From positions 1-64,000 of the forward strand of contig JADGJG010000026.1 of NCBI GenBank assembly GCA_027596195.1: a DNA stretch of 64,000 bases. Direction: 5' to 3'. Made by a program: the position numbers and the translations under genes. The DNA comes from Podochytrium sp. JEL0797 (Eukaryota > Chytridiomycota > Chytridiomycetes > Chytridiales > Chytriomycetaceae). Within the stretch, counting starts at the first letter, position 1, and every line of letters starts with the position of its first letter. Below the pieces are notes generated by a model. That model saw only the letters and a program-made list of their open reading frames with translations, had not been told where the DNA came from and did no database searches. Positions 21,303 to 32,362 of the stretch are shown here, piece by piece.

Positions 21303-23321
21303 ATGAGCGACACCTCGACGTCGGCCCCACTGCTCCTCCTCAGCAAGTCTGAGTGCAACAACTTTGCGACTGCGTGTGAGGCAGCAGCGCCGAGCAAGTG
21401 CAACGGGTCGTTTGCGTATGCCTGGTGAGTGAGCACTCGTTGACCTCGCCGTGCCTGGCACACCCACCCCTCACACACTTCCTTCCCTAGCTACCCCGGC
21501 ACCACCGACGCCTCTCTCGAGGGCGCCCTCAACTACCCCGCTGGGATCTGCGCACGCTGCCTCTGCAACGGCAAGACGCCGATCCTCGCGGACATGTCCT
21601 GCATCGACACTCCCGCGCCCGACGCCACTGGCGGCGGAGTGATCCAGGGCGGCGGCAGCGGCGCCACTTCACCCGTCTCAGGCTCGCCCGCCGTGATGCC
21701 AATGCCCACTGCCTCTGCGTCTCCTCTCGGCGGCCCTGGTTCGACCTCCAATGTGACCATTCCGCCGCCGGGAAACCAGGCCGCGCCCTATGCCCTGCCC
21801 CTCTATCTCTCGCTGTCTCTCGTGGCTGCCGTGTGTGCGGGCGTGGCCGTCTTTTTCTACATGAAGCGAAAACCGAGAGAAAAGGACAACGAAGACAAGG
21901 ACCCCATCAACCCCACTCTTGGCCGCAAAAACCAATTCCTGCAGTCCATCTGGACAACGACTACAACTACAACCACAAGCAACGATTCAACCACTACCGT
22001 CACAGTCGTGTACCCCCCAGGCGCACCCCCACCCCCAACTTCAACAACGTCAGACCCCTCCACCAACGAAAAAACAACCACAACAACCCTCATCCACACG
22101 CCCTACCTCCCCTCAGACTCCTTCCTGACCCCTTCCTCCTCCTCCGCATCCCCACCCGCGAATCAACAATGGACACTCGAAGAGCAATGGCGCCACGAGC
22201 AATACCAAGCCGCGGTGCAATGGCACCAATGGCAACTCAAGCAAAAGGAATGGCAAGCCGAACAACGCGCTTATTACCTCGCCAAAGAAGCGGAACGAAA
22301 ACTGCAAGCTGCCCAATCCCCACCCGTTTCAGCTTCGACACTCACCCCTACCACGCATGCTTCCGATGACTCCGTCTCTTCCGAAACGAACCCGCACCCA
22401 CCCCTCCCCACCACCACCTCCGACCCCTCTCCCCCGCCGCGCGGCCGAAAACCAATCGGCCTCCTCGGCGCGGAAGGATACCGCCCAAGCCCGCTCCGTT
22501 TCCAATCCACCCTCGCCCCCGACAACGAAAGCATCCTTTCAAAACGATCCCGCGTGAGTTCCATGTTTGATTCGGGGTCTCTCTTGATTCAAGAGCTCAA
22601 GCAGTCAATCTCGCGGTCGTCAACGGTGCATTCGCGGAACGACAGTTTGAGGAGTTGTGAAGGGAGGAGTAGCTTGATTGTGGCCACGAGTCCCGAATGG
22701 AGTGCGCCTACGGATCTTGTGCGGGTTGGGAGTGTGTCTACGGGTGGTGGGAGCACTTATACAAGGCGTGCGAGTGTGAGGAGTAAGATGGACAGTTTGA
22801 GGAAAGGAAGTGGGGGGGAATCGGATCTTACCATCACGTCTACGACGTTTGCACTTGGAGAAGATGTGTCGGTTGTCACGATGCAGAGTATTGGACAGGA
22901 TGGGGTTGCTGTTACGAGTCAGATTTTGCAGTCAGTCAATTCTGCGGCAAGCGGGACGTTGAGTCCGAGAATGTTGTCGCCTTCGTTGTATTCCGGGTCG
23001 TTTGACGCTCATGACGCGAATGCACCCGCGCCAGCGTATGAAGCTGTGGGGAGTCCATTCCATCCCACCACGTCCCGCATCTGCGAGGAACCCGAGTCTT
23101 CGTCGGATGCGACGCTGCAAGACGATACCCTTCTCGAAGACGACCTCCAAATGAAATACACCGTTAAACACGCGCACATTCCCGCGTTGGAGGATGAACT
23201 CGCGTTGGAGGAAGGGGATGAGGTGGTTGTGTGGCATATTTTGGAGGATGGGAATTGTGAAGGGTATTGTGTGGGAAAGAAGGAGAGTGGGTATTTTCCT
23301 GTCAAAAGCGTGTTGGGGTGA
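21303..23321 (+). CDS. Single-pass membrane protein with Cys-rich N-terminal segment and C-terminal SH3 domain
   Basis: Exons 21303-21424 and 21491-23321 (650 aa). The N-terminal part has eight Cys in about 65 residues (S-E-C-N-N-F-A-T-A-C...C-A-R-C-L-C-N-G) but no clear signal peptide. A membrane helix is near residues 165-190 (Y-L-S-L-S-L-V-A-A-V-C-A-G-V-A-V-F-F-Y), followed by a basic stop-transfer. The long Ser/Thr/Pro-rich cytosolic part includes a poly-Thr run and a Gln/Trp/Glu-rich helix. The last about 55 residues form an SH3 fold (E-D-E-L-A-L-E-E-G-D-E-V...G-Y-F-P-V-K-S-V-L). Topology resembles fungal Fus1/Sho1-type scaffolds or sensors. Confidence 0.8.
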
Positions 23322-23814
23322 AGTCGTGTGTATGGACGCGTTCTTTCTTTTTCTTTGTCGTTTTTCATTTGTATCTTATCAAAAACCTTCATTCCGTTTA
23401 CCTTCATTGAGTGGCTTCGGAACACGTGCCATTTCGACCCGTTGTTTTCACGAGCTGGCGCGTTATTTACGAGCCGTCACGTCTTGTCATCAGACCTCCG
23501 GGAAAACACGTGGATACGAGGACAGGGGTCCATGTGTGCGTCACTTCTAAAATACGAGCCGAACCCTTCGTTCCCTCGTAAAGATAAGGCCAACTTGGAC
23601 CTCTCGTGTGTGACCTCCCGTGTGATCCCCCCTCCTTCCCCCATCCCGACATTGAAGCCAAGAACGCAACATACTCTCAACCACTCGATGTGTCTTGTCC
23701 AATCGACCAAAACACGTGTTTGCTGCTCCTTTTTCCACTTGACCCCATGAGGTCCCCTCGAGGCTCGAACCAAAGCAGGCGCGAAAATTTTGCAAAAAAA
23801 TCATCACCCAAAAA
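23322..23814. other. Intergenic region with E-box-like CACGTG sites
   Basis: 490 bp upstream of the helical-repeat protein. Contains at least three CACGTG hexamers (near 23421, 23507 and 23714), possible bHLH sites. No exon seen. Confidence 0.4.
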
Positions 23815-25567
23815 ATGCCAGCGCTCGAAACCACCACTGCAGTGACTACACCACCGCACTCGTCCGTCAAGGCCCTCGTGGGCGCGGGATACTCTGCCGT
23901 CAAGGACGTGGCCGTCGTAAGTCCCTCTTCCTTCCCTCAGAAATAGAGCGCAAAAAAACGTGGGAATGCTTGGGTACCTCGTGGGTCATACAACTCCCAA
24001 CTAAGTCTGCCCCGATCCGCACCGATCGGAGTGTATCGGATTCGCATGCGTTAGGAGAGGTGATCGCGAGTGGGGAGGAGCTTATCGGACGTGCGGATCG
24101 GTTGCTGCATGAGAAGGGGGTGTTCACGGCTTCATTTTTGTGTTTGGGGTTTTCGCACGAGGGGCCCCCTTTTCCCGCGCAACGCCAAAAAACGAATATC
24201 CTTCACCCTGCACACCGCATTCTGTTAACACCACCGCACAATACAACCAACAGATCATGGACCCGTACGTCCCCGCCACACAAACCCTCCAATACGTCGA
24301 AACCACCGCTGCCACCGCCCAATCCTTTGCCACAAAGCAAAGCACACTTGCCACGGAAGCCGCGCGGGGCCAGATCCTGCAAGCCGTTGAGATTAAGGAT
24401 AAAGCCGTCGCGCAGGGATTGGAGTTGTTTGAAAAGAGTGGCGCGAAGGGGGTTGTTGGTGGTGCTACGGAGAGGGTTGAAGGGGTGAGGAGGGTTGTGG
24501 AGGGGGTTGTGGAGGGGGTGAAGGCGAGAGGTGAGCTTTGTTTTTTTTTGTTTTGACTGGTTTGTTTTGTGTGGGGGCGGAGTGGAGATTGTGCACAGGG
24601 GGGGTCCCAGGTTGTTATTTTCTCGGCGATCTCGGGATGTTGACGGGAGTCAAATTTTCGGGAGTTTGGGAGCGAGGTTGCCGCTTGTAAAATGCGTTTT
24701 GGAGGACCTTCCCCGTGCTCAAAAAATTGCGCAATCTCCACTCGTGCCGCACCCAAAACTTTTTTTGGCCTTATCTCTATCTACATACTCATTCTTCTAT
24801 TTTCTTCCCCCTCCCCATTGCACAGCCTTGCAAAGATACCAGGCCACATACCACCTCGCGAACCGCGTGGTCCACGCTGCTGCCGACGTGGTGCTCGCCT
24901 ACACGCCCAAAACGGCCGTGGATCTCGTGAACCAAGCCATGCAGAGTGTTGACGCTGTCCGGGTGGATGGGATTCAAGGGTTGAAGGGTCGTGTTCCTGA
25001 TTATGGTGAGTGAAAGTGTGCCTGCCCCCCCCCCCCCCCGCGCCCTATTTATGGTTCTCACCACGACATCTTGTAGTCCTCACCTCGGCCACGCGCTCGT
25101 ACGAAATCTTTGACTCCCTGACTCACTCTGCGCATCTCCAATCTGTTGCGACGCGTCAAACCATCGACTCTTCGCTTGCATCCCTGTCGACCTCGATCCA
25201 CACGACCACGGACCAAATCACCAATACCCTCGCCGCCACCTCGCAGCAACTCGCGAATACCTTTGAACACAAGAAGCAAGAAACTCTTGACGCCGTGCAC
25301 GCTGGGCATGGATACATTGTGTCTCGCGTGAATGGAACCGTGGAGTATATGGTTGCTGTGCCGGCTGTGAAGGCGCTTTTGGCGCGGTTGCCGGCTGTGA
25401 ATGGGTGGGTTGTTAGTGTGAATGCGGGGGCGACTGCTGCTGGTGTGAGTGTTGTTGGGGAGAAGAGTGCGGGGACTTCGGATAGCGGGGATGATGAGAA
25501 GACCAAGGTTTCGGATGATGTGGAAGAGGAGAGTAATGAGAGTGATGCGGGGTTGGAGATGAAATGA
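23815..25567 (+). CDS. Amphipathic helical protein, possibly perilipin/apolipoprotein-like
   Basis: Exons 23815-23916, 24006-24119, 24254-24530, 24826-25005, 25077-25567 (387 aa). No known motif is certain. The protein is Ala/Val/Thr-rich with long amphipathic helices and few Cys or Trp. Recurrent V-x-x-x-V-x-E-G-V patterns and a short acidic tail (D-D-V-E-E-E-S-N-E-S-D) suggest a surface-binding protein of the perilipin type. The 24120 donor (GTGTTC) is weak, so exon 2/3 joining is the least sure point. A 15-base C tract sits in the last intron. Confidence 0.65.
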
Positions 25568-25876
25568 GGGGATTTTTGTCCTCAGTGTGGGTTGTGTGTG
25601 TGTTTGTTTTTCTTTATTCATTTTATTATTTGTTGGTATTCACACCCCGCACCACCTTTCCACGCTTTCCCTGCACTTTTTTTTTGCTTTTTCGCGTTGA
25701 TGGGGTTATGGCGGGGGGGTGGATATTGCGCTTTGGGGAGCACTGAGCAGGGCCGGGGTCCATTTGTGTTTGGATCACTTTTTGTTGTACAGATTTTGAG
25801 AAAGAATTTTGAAAAAACCATTGCTTTCTATTGGTGGAGAGCGGATCCAAAAACGCAAAGAACAAATAAATTCAGG

Positions 25877-26060
25877 TCGCGGATTCGGCACACGCTTTGC
25901 TGGCTACCACTCCTCTGACGTAACCTCTCCACAACCTCATTCCTTATGCAGTTTCTGCCCTGCCCGCCCTACCACCACTATATCAGCCAATCGAATAACC
26001 CTCGATGTTTCCATACGAACACACACCTCCGTGCTTACCTCTCTTCACGGAAACGAACCC
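25877..26060 (+). pseudogene. Decayed partial copy of the OsmC gene 5' end
   Basis: This stretch repeats the first about 170 bp of the OsmC gene at 26690: both share GGATTCGGCACACGCTT, CTCTCC-CAACCTCAT, CGCCC-ACCACCA and a T-L-D-V-x-x-R-T-H-x-x-V-L region. It then breaks off before the OsmC core. It has no start in the same place and ends in unrelated sequence. It is a 5' fragment left by a tandem duplication about 0.8 kb upstream of the intact gene. Confidence 0.75.
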
Positions 26061-26664
26061 GACTATTTTTTTTCAAAACCATCGAACTATAGTTTCCGCT
26101 AGCCAAAATCCCGTTTCTATAGTCCCATTTTATACGGCTGCGAGAGTGGAGGGAGCAAGGGTCCAGCAACGGCGGGTTCCATTTCTGACGTGTTTGTTTG
26201 GCGGGGCTCGCGTTTTCGTCCTGTGGGGTTTCGTGCACGAGGAATTCACTTGGGAACCCAGAGGAGGGGGGTTCGCGTTTTCGTTCAAAAATTTGCCCGT
26301 CCTCAGCCCAAGGGAAGGTCCCTTTCTTTCGATATTGACAATATATGAATCGGAGAAGGGCATCAAGCATTTCAAGGGGGGAAGGCCACCAACGTCGCTT
26401 GCTGTGTTTTTGTATTTTGTAAAAACGCTCTTACATATAAAAAGTATTTGGAAAAAGTTCTCGGGATCAACGCCTCTCTCCAGCAGCTACCAAATCGGAC
26501 GCGGTCAGCTTTTCCTCGTCCAACAGCAGCAAGCGCCAAACTGTTAAATCCGGTCCGAAAGTGGACAAAAACGGCTAGAACTTTATGAGCCACATGGTAG
26601 AGTGTAAGAAATTTGGTCTGAAAAGGCTTGCAGTCGCGAAACAAAACAAAAAAAACTTGGCATC
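26061..26664. other. Intergenic region, no gene seen
   Basis: About 600 bp between the OsmC relic and the intact OsmC gene. One long chance frame crosses it, without recognisable features. Probably the OsmC promoter. Confidence 0.4.
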
Positions 26665-27261
26665 ATGCATTTTCGATCACCCACTTTCTCGCGGATTCGG
26701 CACACGCTTGGCCGCCTTCCACCACTTCCACGTCGCAGCCTCTCCGCAACCTCATCTATTACGCAGTTCTCCCCCGCCCGCCCAACCACCACCATCTCCG
26801 CCACGTGGAACACCACATCCCGCAACCAATTCACAACACTCGACGTTCCCACGCGCACACACTCTCCCGTTCTCATGTCTCTGGACCCCGCTGATCCCGG
26901 AGTGTGTCCCATGAACATGGTGTTGATGGGACTCGCGGGATGCACGGGGATGCACGTCAAACACGTATTGAACAAGAAACGCATTTCTGTGAAGAGTGTG
27001 GATGTAGTTGTGACGGGGCAGAAGCGGGAGGGTGTGTTTTCGGGTGTGTTTAGCGGGTGGGAAGGGGTGCATGTGGAAGTTGTGGTTGGGTTGCCGACCT
27101 TGCCGTTTGGGCCCTTGGGGGAGGCCGATCGGGAAGCGACTCAAGCGAGGGAGGAGGAGGTGCAGAGGGTCGTGGGCAAGTGTGTGGAGGAGTATTGTGG
27201 GGTTAGGGAGACGATTGTAAGAGGAGTGGACGGTGTGAGGTGGGGGTGTAGGGTTGTGTGA
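26665..27261 (+). CDS. OsmC/Ohr-family peroxide-reducing protein, probably mitochondrial
   Basis: Single exon, 198 aa. The first about 45 residues are basic, Ser-rich and lack acids (S-R-I-R-H-T-L-G-R-L), like a mitochondrial presequence. The OsmC fold then starts (T-I-S-A-T-W-N) with the signature G-V-C-P-M-N-M-V-L-M-G-L-A-G-C-T carrying the reactive Cys. A second conserved Cys lies in V-G-K-C-V-E-E-Y-C-G-V near the end. The family reduces organic hydroperoxides using lipoyl or thiol donors. Confidence 0.85.
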   Translation: MHFRSPTFSRIRHTLGRLPPLPRRSLSATSSITQFSPARPTTTISATWNTTSRNQFTTLDVPTRTHSPVLMSLDPADPGVCPMNMVLMGLAGCTGMHVKHVLNKKRISVKSVDVVVTGQKREGVFSGVFSGWEGVHVEVVVGLPTLPFGPLGEADREATQAREEEVQRVVGKCVEEYCGVRETIVRGVDGVRWGCRVV

Positions 27262-27644
27262 TTGAGAGGGATGAACGCGTTTGATTGAAGGAGGTTCGAA
27301 CAACCTCGTTTGATTAAGGCCATTCAAGGGGTTGTGATTTGTGAGAAGTTCCGCTGCGGTATCCTGGGCATGATGGCCTGGGTGTTTCATTCTCATTACG
27401 GTATTTACGACGAGATTAAATTATTTGGGTTTAGAATGCTTGATTGGCAGTATTTATCGCAAAGGGGGAGTTTTGGAAAGTGCATTATCGCGGTTAAGTG
27501 GATCGTAGCGCACGAGAAGGTCTGCGATTGCAATTGGAAAAAGTTTGTAATCTCCCCGGGTTCGACTCCAAATGAACCTTGGCCCAGCCATAAAAAGGCC
27601 ACTGTCCCCCACAAAATTTTCAACCAAACCGCAGCAAATCACAA
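27262..27644. other. Intergenic region, no gene seen
   Basis: 383 bp holding the promoter of the next gene (TAAAAAGG about 50 bp upstream of its ATG). A tRNA-like B box occurs near 27560 but no cloverleaf forms. Confidence 0.4.
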
Positions 27645-28791
27645 ATGACTTCACGCCAGTCTCTCGACGACAACGCATTCCTCAAGATGTTCAAAAAGAA
27701 CCGCCGGCCTTCCAACGTGGCCTCCTCCGACCTCCCCGTCCCACGCCTCCGACCCCAATCCGCCACCACCGAGTCCACGAAACCACACCGCCAGAGCTTC
27801 ATGGACGCCCTCAAGGGTTCCCGCAAGTCCAAGACGGATCTCAAAGCTGGGACGACTCAACTGCAATCGCAACAACCGCTTGTCGTTCCTGTTGAGCGGA
27901 CATCAGTGCTCCGCACTCCGACTCCCGACCTTGTGGCTAATCGTGAACGGAACCAGTCGGACGTGAATTCGATTGATTCTCCTTGCGTTGCGATTGTGTA
28001 TGATCACAGTGATCCGGAACAGACGCCTGACTTTGATTGGTCAGCGATGGCGCATGGAGGGCGTTCAACCCCGGATACGATTCGATCGCTGTCCGTGAGT
28101 CACGTTGATAGCAAAGTCGAGAATTACCACATGCCCGAACAAGACCAACCAATCCCTGAGCAATTGCCAGAGGTGAAAATTCAGCAACGACCTGTCAGGC
28201 AATTCAGCTATCAGTGAGTACTTTTAAAAAGTCACCCAATCTACTTGTATTCTAATCATTTTCCCTTCCACCACAAGATCCATCTACGATTCCAAAGCAA
28301 GCAGCACCCCCTCCTCCCTCCTCACTTCCGACGACGAAGACGCGCGATTCAATCAAATCTCAACACCACCCCTCACCCTCGCGCGCAGCAAAGACGGCCA
28401 CTACACTATCCGCGCCACAACCCCCGCCGCCGAACTCTACCTCCGCCGTAAATCCCTCACTCCCGAAATCTCCGACCCCGTCCCTGAAGACGCCCAACCC
28501 GAAGACTCGCACTTCAAACTCAAAAGATCCCGCGGCACGATCCATAACATGAACATGCTCCCGATGCTTACTGCCATGGACGAGTTTGACGCGAGTATGG
28601 CGGGTGAAGGGGTCGTGGTGGTTCCGAAACGGATGGGGGATACAGGTGAGATGAGTCGGCCGTTTGTGCAGTTGCTGGAGATTATGTGTGAAACGGCGAG
28701 TCATATTGCGGATTATGAGGATGAAGAAGGGGGGAAGTCGAGTTATAAGGGGGTTGAATCTCGTAGTGAAAAGTTTATTGCGATTCGTTAG
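27645..28791 (+). CDS. Uncharacterised disordered protein, possible outlying member of the LLETY family
   Basis: Exons 27645-28213 and 28278-28791 (360 aa). Not recognised. The N-terminal half is basic and Ser/Pro-rich with F-M-D-A-L-K-G-S-R-K-S-K. The phase-2 intron follows Q-F-S-Y and exon 2 opens S-I-Y-D-S, matching in phase and local sequence the introns of the genes at 29154, 36246 and 41459. A helical L-L-E-I-M-C-E-T-A-S-H-I segment near the C terminus may be a diverged version of their L-L-E-T-Y helix. Likely intracellular; no signal or membrane helix. Confidence 0.7.
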
Positions 28792-29153
28792 TTTTTTTGT
28801 TTATATTCCCTGGGGCGATGAATAAATGCGCCATTTTGTATCAAAGACACATGCAATAACGTTTCGGGGAATCATTCATGGGAATCTATGGCTTTGTCAG
28901 TGTGGTGGGAAACGGGAGGGCTTGCACGTTTCGGACGAATGCCGGACTGAGGCGATATGGTCGACGCCGTGGAGACTCGATCGCCCAGGTGCACTCTGCT
29001 GTTCTCATGCTTTCTTTTTTGGAGGAGAAAATGAACGAAAGAGAAGCTGCGCGTTGGTCATTCGAGTGAGTCATTTATCGGACAAGAAAAAAAACAGGTT
29101 GGAATACCCCCACAAACCCCCTTTTGTAGAACCCCTTCCCCGCAGAACCCCCC
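28792..29153. other. Intergenic region, no gene seen
   Basis: 362 bp between two same-strand family members. An AATAAA-like site at about 28820 could serve the upstream gene. No exon is evident. Confidence 0.4.
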
Positions 29154-30442
29154 ATGCCAATCGAATATCCACCGCCCCCTTCTTCAAGAAAACCAGGGCC
29201 CAACAAGGGTCTTCCGATGCAACGAATGGCTGAGAATCCTGCCAAGCGCGCAGCGTTACACAAGTTTGATCGTGTCAAGGAGACGTTCAAGCGGATCAAG
29301 AAGCGCATGTCGATGCCGGTGGTGTTGGGGTCGAGTCAATACGATGGGGTTGCTCGGAATGGCTCCGTTCTGGGAAGCAGACTGCGTCCGGTTTCAGAGG
29401 CGGATTCTGCTGCGGTTCAAGATTCTGCTTTGGCGGGATCAGATACTACTGGGGTGTCATTCGAGCATTCAGACCTCGTTTCTGAAATCTATCCAATTCT
29501 GAGTGAGCATCTGTCTGGTCCGCAAGTGTTGGTGGCGTCCCCGCGACAGTCAACGGCGGACTTCACCTCGGCCCAAGCGCCCCTTTCAGCGACCTCAACA
29601 GTTGCTTCCTCAACACGGGCACATCCACCCTACAAACATTTTCTGGCCCCACGTCGCTACTCGTTCAGGTGAATCATATTCAGAATCAAACGCGTCCCTA
29701 TTACTAATCTTGATCGCGCAGCTCCCTCTTTTCCGAACCCCCTCCCGCGCAGAGATATTCATCCGACACCCCATCAATCGACTCCGAATCCAAAGACTGC
29801 TTCTGGACCGACCCCACCCCGCATTCCCTCCCCGCGTCTCCCATCACAATCTCACTCCACTCCCGTTTTTCATCGTTTGGAAACACGAGCCCCATCCTCC
29901 TCTCCAATCTTCCCATGACGTTCGCATCTACCGCGAATACGTACCCGGTTTCGGAATCGCGCGTGTTGTTGCTTGAAACGTATTGTGCGTTGATGGATGA
30001 GTTGTCGGAGTACTCGGATTCTCCTCATACGACGATCGTGGATCGAATTCAGGCTCAGTTGAATCCGTCTGTGTTGTATCTCGAGTTTCTGTTGGACTTG
30101 TTGGAGGAGTTTCCGAAAGTGGTTGCTCGAGAGGCGCTCGACAGCCCCACCAGCTCTTCCGCGAGCACCTCCATCAAGTCTGTCGAATCGAGCTTTCTGG
30201 ATGAATGCAGGGCAGCGACTCCATGTTGCTCGGAAGACGGGTCCTCGATTTCCGATTTCAGTCCACCATCGGTGGACGTTTTCCCGGTTGGAATTGTTGA
30301 GGATGGTCATGTGGGTTTCAAGGTTGCGGATGTGAAGGAGGGTGTGGGGCGTGCGGGAAACGCTCGCAAGATTGGCAAGAGAAAGTCGTTCCAAGAGGGA
30401 ATGAAGGAGCTGTTTCAGTTCCTCCGAAATCGCAGTAATTGA
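29154..30442 (+). CDS. LLETY-family protein 1 (uncharacterised)
   Basis: Exons 29154-29668 and 29722-30442 (411 aa). Parts seen: a Pro-rich start with K-G-L-P-M-Q-R; a basic helix V-K-E-T-F-K-R-I-K-K-R-M-S-M; a phase-2 intron between R-R-Y-S-F-R and S-S-L-F-S. Then a Ser/Asp-rich region, the helix L-L-E-T-Y-C-A-L-M-D-E-L-S-E followed by L-E-F-L-L-D-L-L-E-E-F-P, and a C-terminal helix M-K-E-L-F-Q-F-L-R-N. All these parts recur in the gene at 36246, and most at 41459. No known domain recognised; Ser-rich regulation and protein binding by the two helices are guesses. Confidence 0.8.
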
Positions 30443-30543
30443 AGTCGGAGATGGTTTTATTGGAGTTTTGGAATATATTTAACGGATTGGGTTTTATTTC
30501 GCGTATAATAAATACATCGCTATCGTTTTATAAAAACTCAACC

Positions 30544-31302
30544 TCACTCAAACACACTCTTGAAAAACGCAGCCATCAAATCAACAGCCTCTGTCGCTTT
30601 CGCGCTCTTCAAATCATCCGAGAAATCAGCTCCAGCACCTACGCAACCATGAGGCATATCCTCGAATCTCCGATGAACGCTTTTGGCATTGATGCCAGGA
30701 TTCGCCACCACCTCAGCAAACAATCCGTTCATGAGCCCTTCGTCCTCGCCTTTCGAGGGCAACAAACAAATTGGAACGCGAAGGCACCGTCCGTCGTTGA
30801 TTTCAAGGCGAGAAGGATGCGCCACAGCGACGGCCTTGACAGAGGCAAACCCGGGTCCCGTTTCACTCCCACCAACAACGGCAATCTTGCCTCCCCAACA
30901 GAGACCCAATAGTCCGACTTGGGAAACGTTGTGCTCTTTTGTGAGCCAATCGAGCGACTTTTCCACGTCAGGTTTGATCTTAGAGTCATAATCGAGTTGC
31001 GTTTTGATGTATTCCATCACGGCTTCCCTGCCTTGATCCATGTGAACGGGGGAGCCTTTGAAAAAGTCGGGGATCAAGACGTGACAGTTAAGGGTTGCGG
31101 CGAGCGAGTCGGCGATTTGTTTTGGGTTTGGGTGCATGCCGTGGATGTCGAATATGAACAGGATGGCCTTGTTGGAGGTGGCAGGGGGTGAAGCATAGTA
31201 GTCAAGCCCTTCAGTAATGGCGCTGGCCATGGTTCCTTTGGGGGTGTAATCCGAGTGGAGAGGGCGGATTGCGCAACATTCGGCGGAAAGAACGATCGAC
31301 AT
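30544..31302 (-). CDS. Dienelactone hydrolase family protein
   Basis: Single exon, 252 aa, the usual size. The G-L-C-W-G-G nucleophile elbow puts Cys at about residue 135, and M-P-H-G supplies His at about 218. An acidic residue in K-G-E-D-E-G (about 186-187) completes the Cys-Asp/Glu-His triad. F-D-I-H-G-M-H-P matches the oxyanion region. The family hydrolyses dienelactones or related esters in the cytosol; eukaryotic substrates are mostly unknown. The 3' end converges with LLETY-family protein 1 at about 100 bp. Confidence 0.88.
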   Translation of the reverse strand: MSIVLSAECCAIRPLHSDYTPKGTMASAITEGLDYYASPPATSNKAILFIFDIHGMHPNPKQIADSLAATLNCHVLIPDFFKGSPVHMDQGREAVMEYIKTQLDYDSKIKPDVEKSLDWLTKEHNVSQVGLLGLCWGGKIAVVGGSETGPGFASVKAVAVAHPSRLEINDGRCLRVPICLLPSKGEDEGLMNGLFAEVVANPGINAKSVHRRFEDMPHGCVGAGADFSDDLKSAKATEAVDLMAAFFKSVFE

Positions 31303-31324
31303 TTTAGAAGTTATTTATTTACAT

Positions 31325-32362
31325 TCAGTTCATTTGCCAAAACATGGCTCTAATATCGCAGTGGAAATACAAAATGAAGGACGGCGTGACCAAACAATCC
31401 ATCACCGCCGCGACACGGGCAATGCAGTTCCACAACACGTAATCCCATTGATCGTATTCCCCGCCAGTCATCTCCACGTACTTCAACTGAAACAGGTACG
31501 CTACCATGGGAAGGTAACATACAACTAAACACCCGCTCATGATGGCCGAATGGAAAAGAATTCGCCGTTCAGCGAGCGCGAGTGCATGACGCGTGTGATG
31601 AGGAAGCAGTGGCCCTTCATACCCGCTTTGAATCATCCATAGTTCCACCACGCCGATATTCTGTCGAAGAATCTTGGTGGAGATGTAGAATGTTCGGACG
31701 TAAAGCGAAACGGTGAATGTGAGGCCGCAACAGAATCCAATGGCCATCTCCCAGAACCACAATTCGACCTGAATCCCGTTTCCTGATGGTACCAGTCCAT
31801 CCACACTGGGTGCGGTGGCAAAGAGGCAGGCTTCCATTATGAGAACGAGTAGATTTGCCAGAATCCATGCCAAGAAATAGTTGGCGCTCGACTGGATAGA
31901 CGTTCCTTGAATCAGAAAGTATCTTTCCATCGCAAGACACACGTTTCCGCTAAATATAGAAACCTGGAGGCTGGAGGATTAGTTGGGACTTTGCGAAGGG
32001 AACCGATGGGTCCTCACCATGACGAGGGACGAGACAATCGCAAGAATACTCTTTGGCATTGCTATTGTCTGAGAATATTCAAGAATCCCATACACAACGC
32101 CGAAGGTGCTCCACCCAAAACACATGCACAGAAGGAATATCATGATCTGCGTGATTCGGTCAAACACCAGCGTACCACGACGCTGAAACACGACAGCCAA
32201 GATGTATCCGTTCACCAGACTTGCAAGACAAAACAGCGGGTAACAGATGTAAAACTCGGCAAAGTACAACGGGGCATATGCAGTGATGTTTGAAACTCGG
32301 GGATCCGATGGCAGAATCGCTGGATTCAGGGCAATGAGGGCTTCCGTGACTGGGTCGAACAT
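31325..32362 (-). CDS. Solitary rhodopsin-like seven-helix receptor
   Basis: Exons (minus): 32362-32018 and 31963-31325 (327 aa). Seven hydrophobic helices; helix 3 ends L-A-M-E-R-Y-F (the E/D-R-Y class A signature), helix 6 has V-V-C-Y-L-P and helix 7 has D-C-L-V-T-P-S-F-I-L-Y-F in place of N-P-x-x-Y. The N terminus, before helix 1, has one N-I-T glycosylation site. It is much diverged from the six receptors at 49570-56908 but shares the A-M-E-R-Y-F motif and an intron just before it. Ligand unknown. Confidence 0.8.

Noticed and set aside
26005..26547. 180-codon frame between the OsmC relic and OsmC
   Set aside because: Begins inside the relic in another frame and shows no protein-like pattern.
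27485..27590. tRNA-like stretch with a GGGTTCGACTCC B box and an A-box-like upstream string
   Set aside because: The T stem pairs at only two positions, no acceptor stem can be formed and no anticodon arm is convincing.
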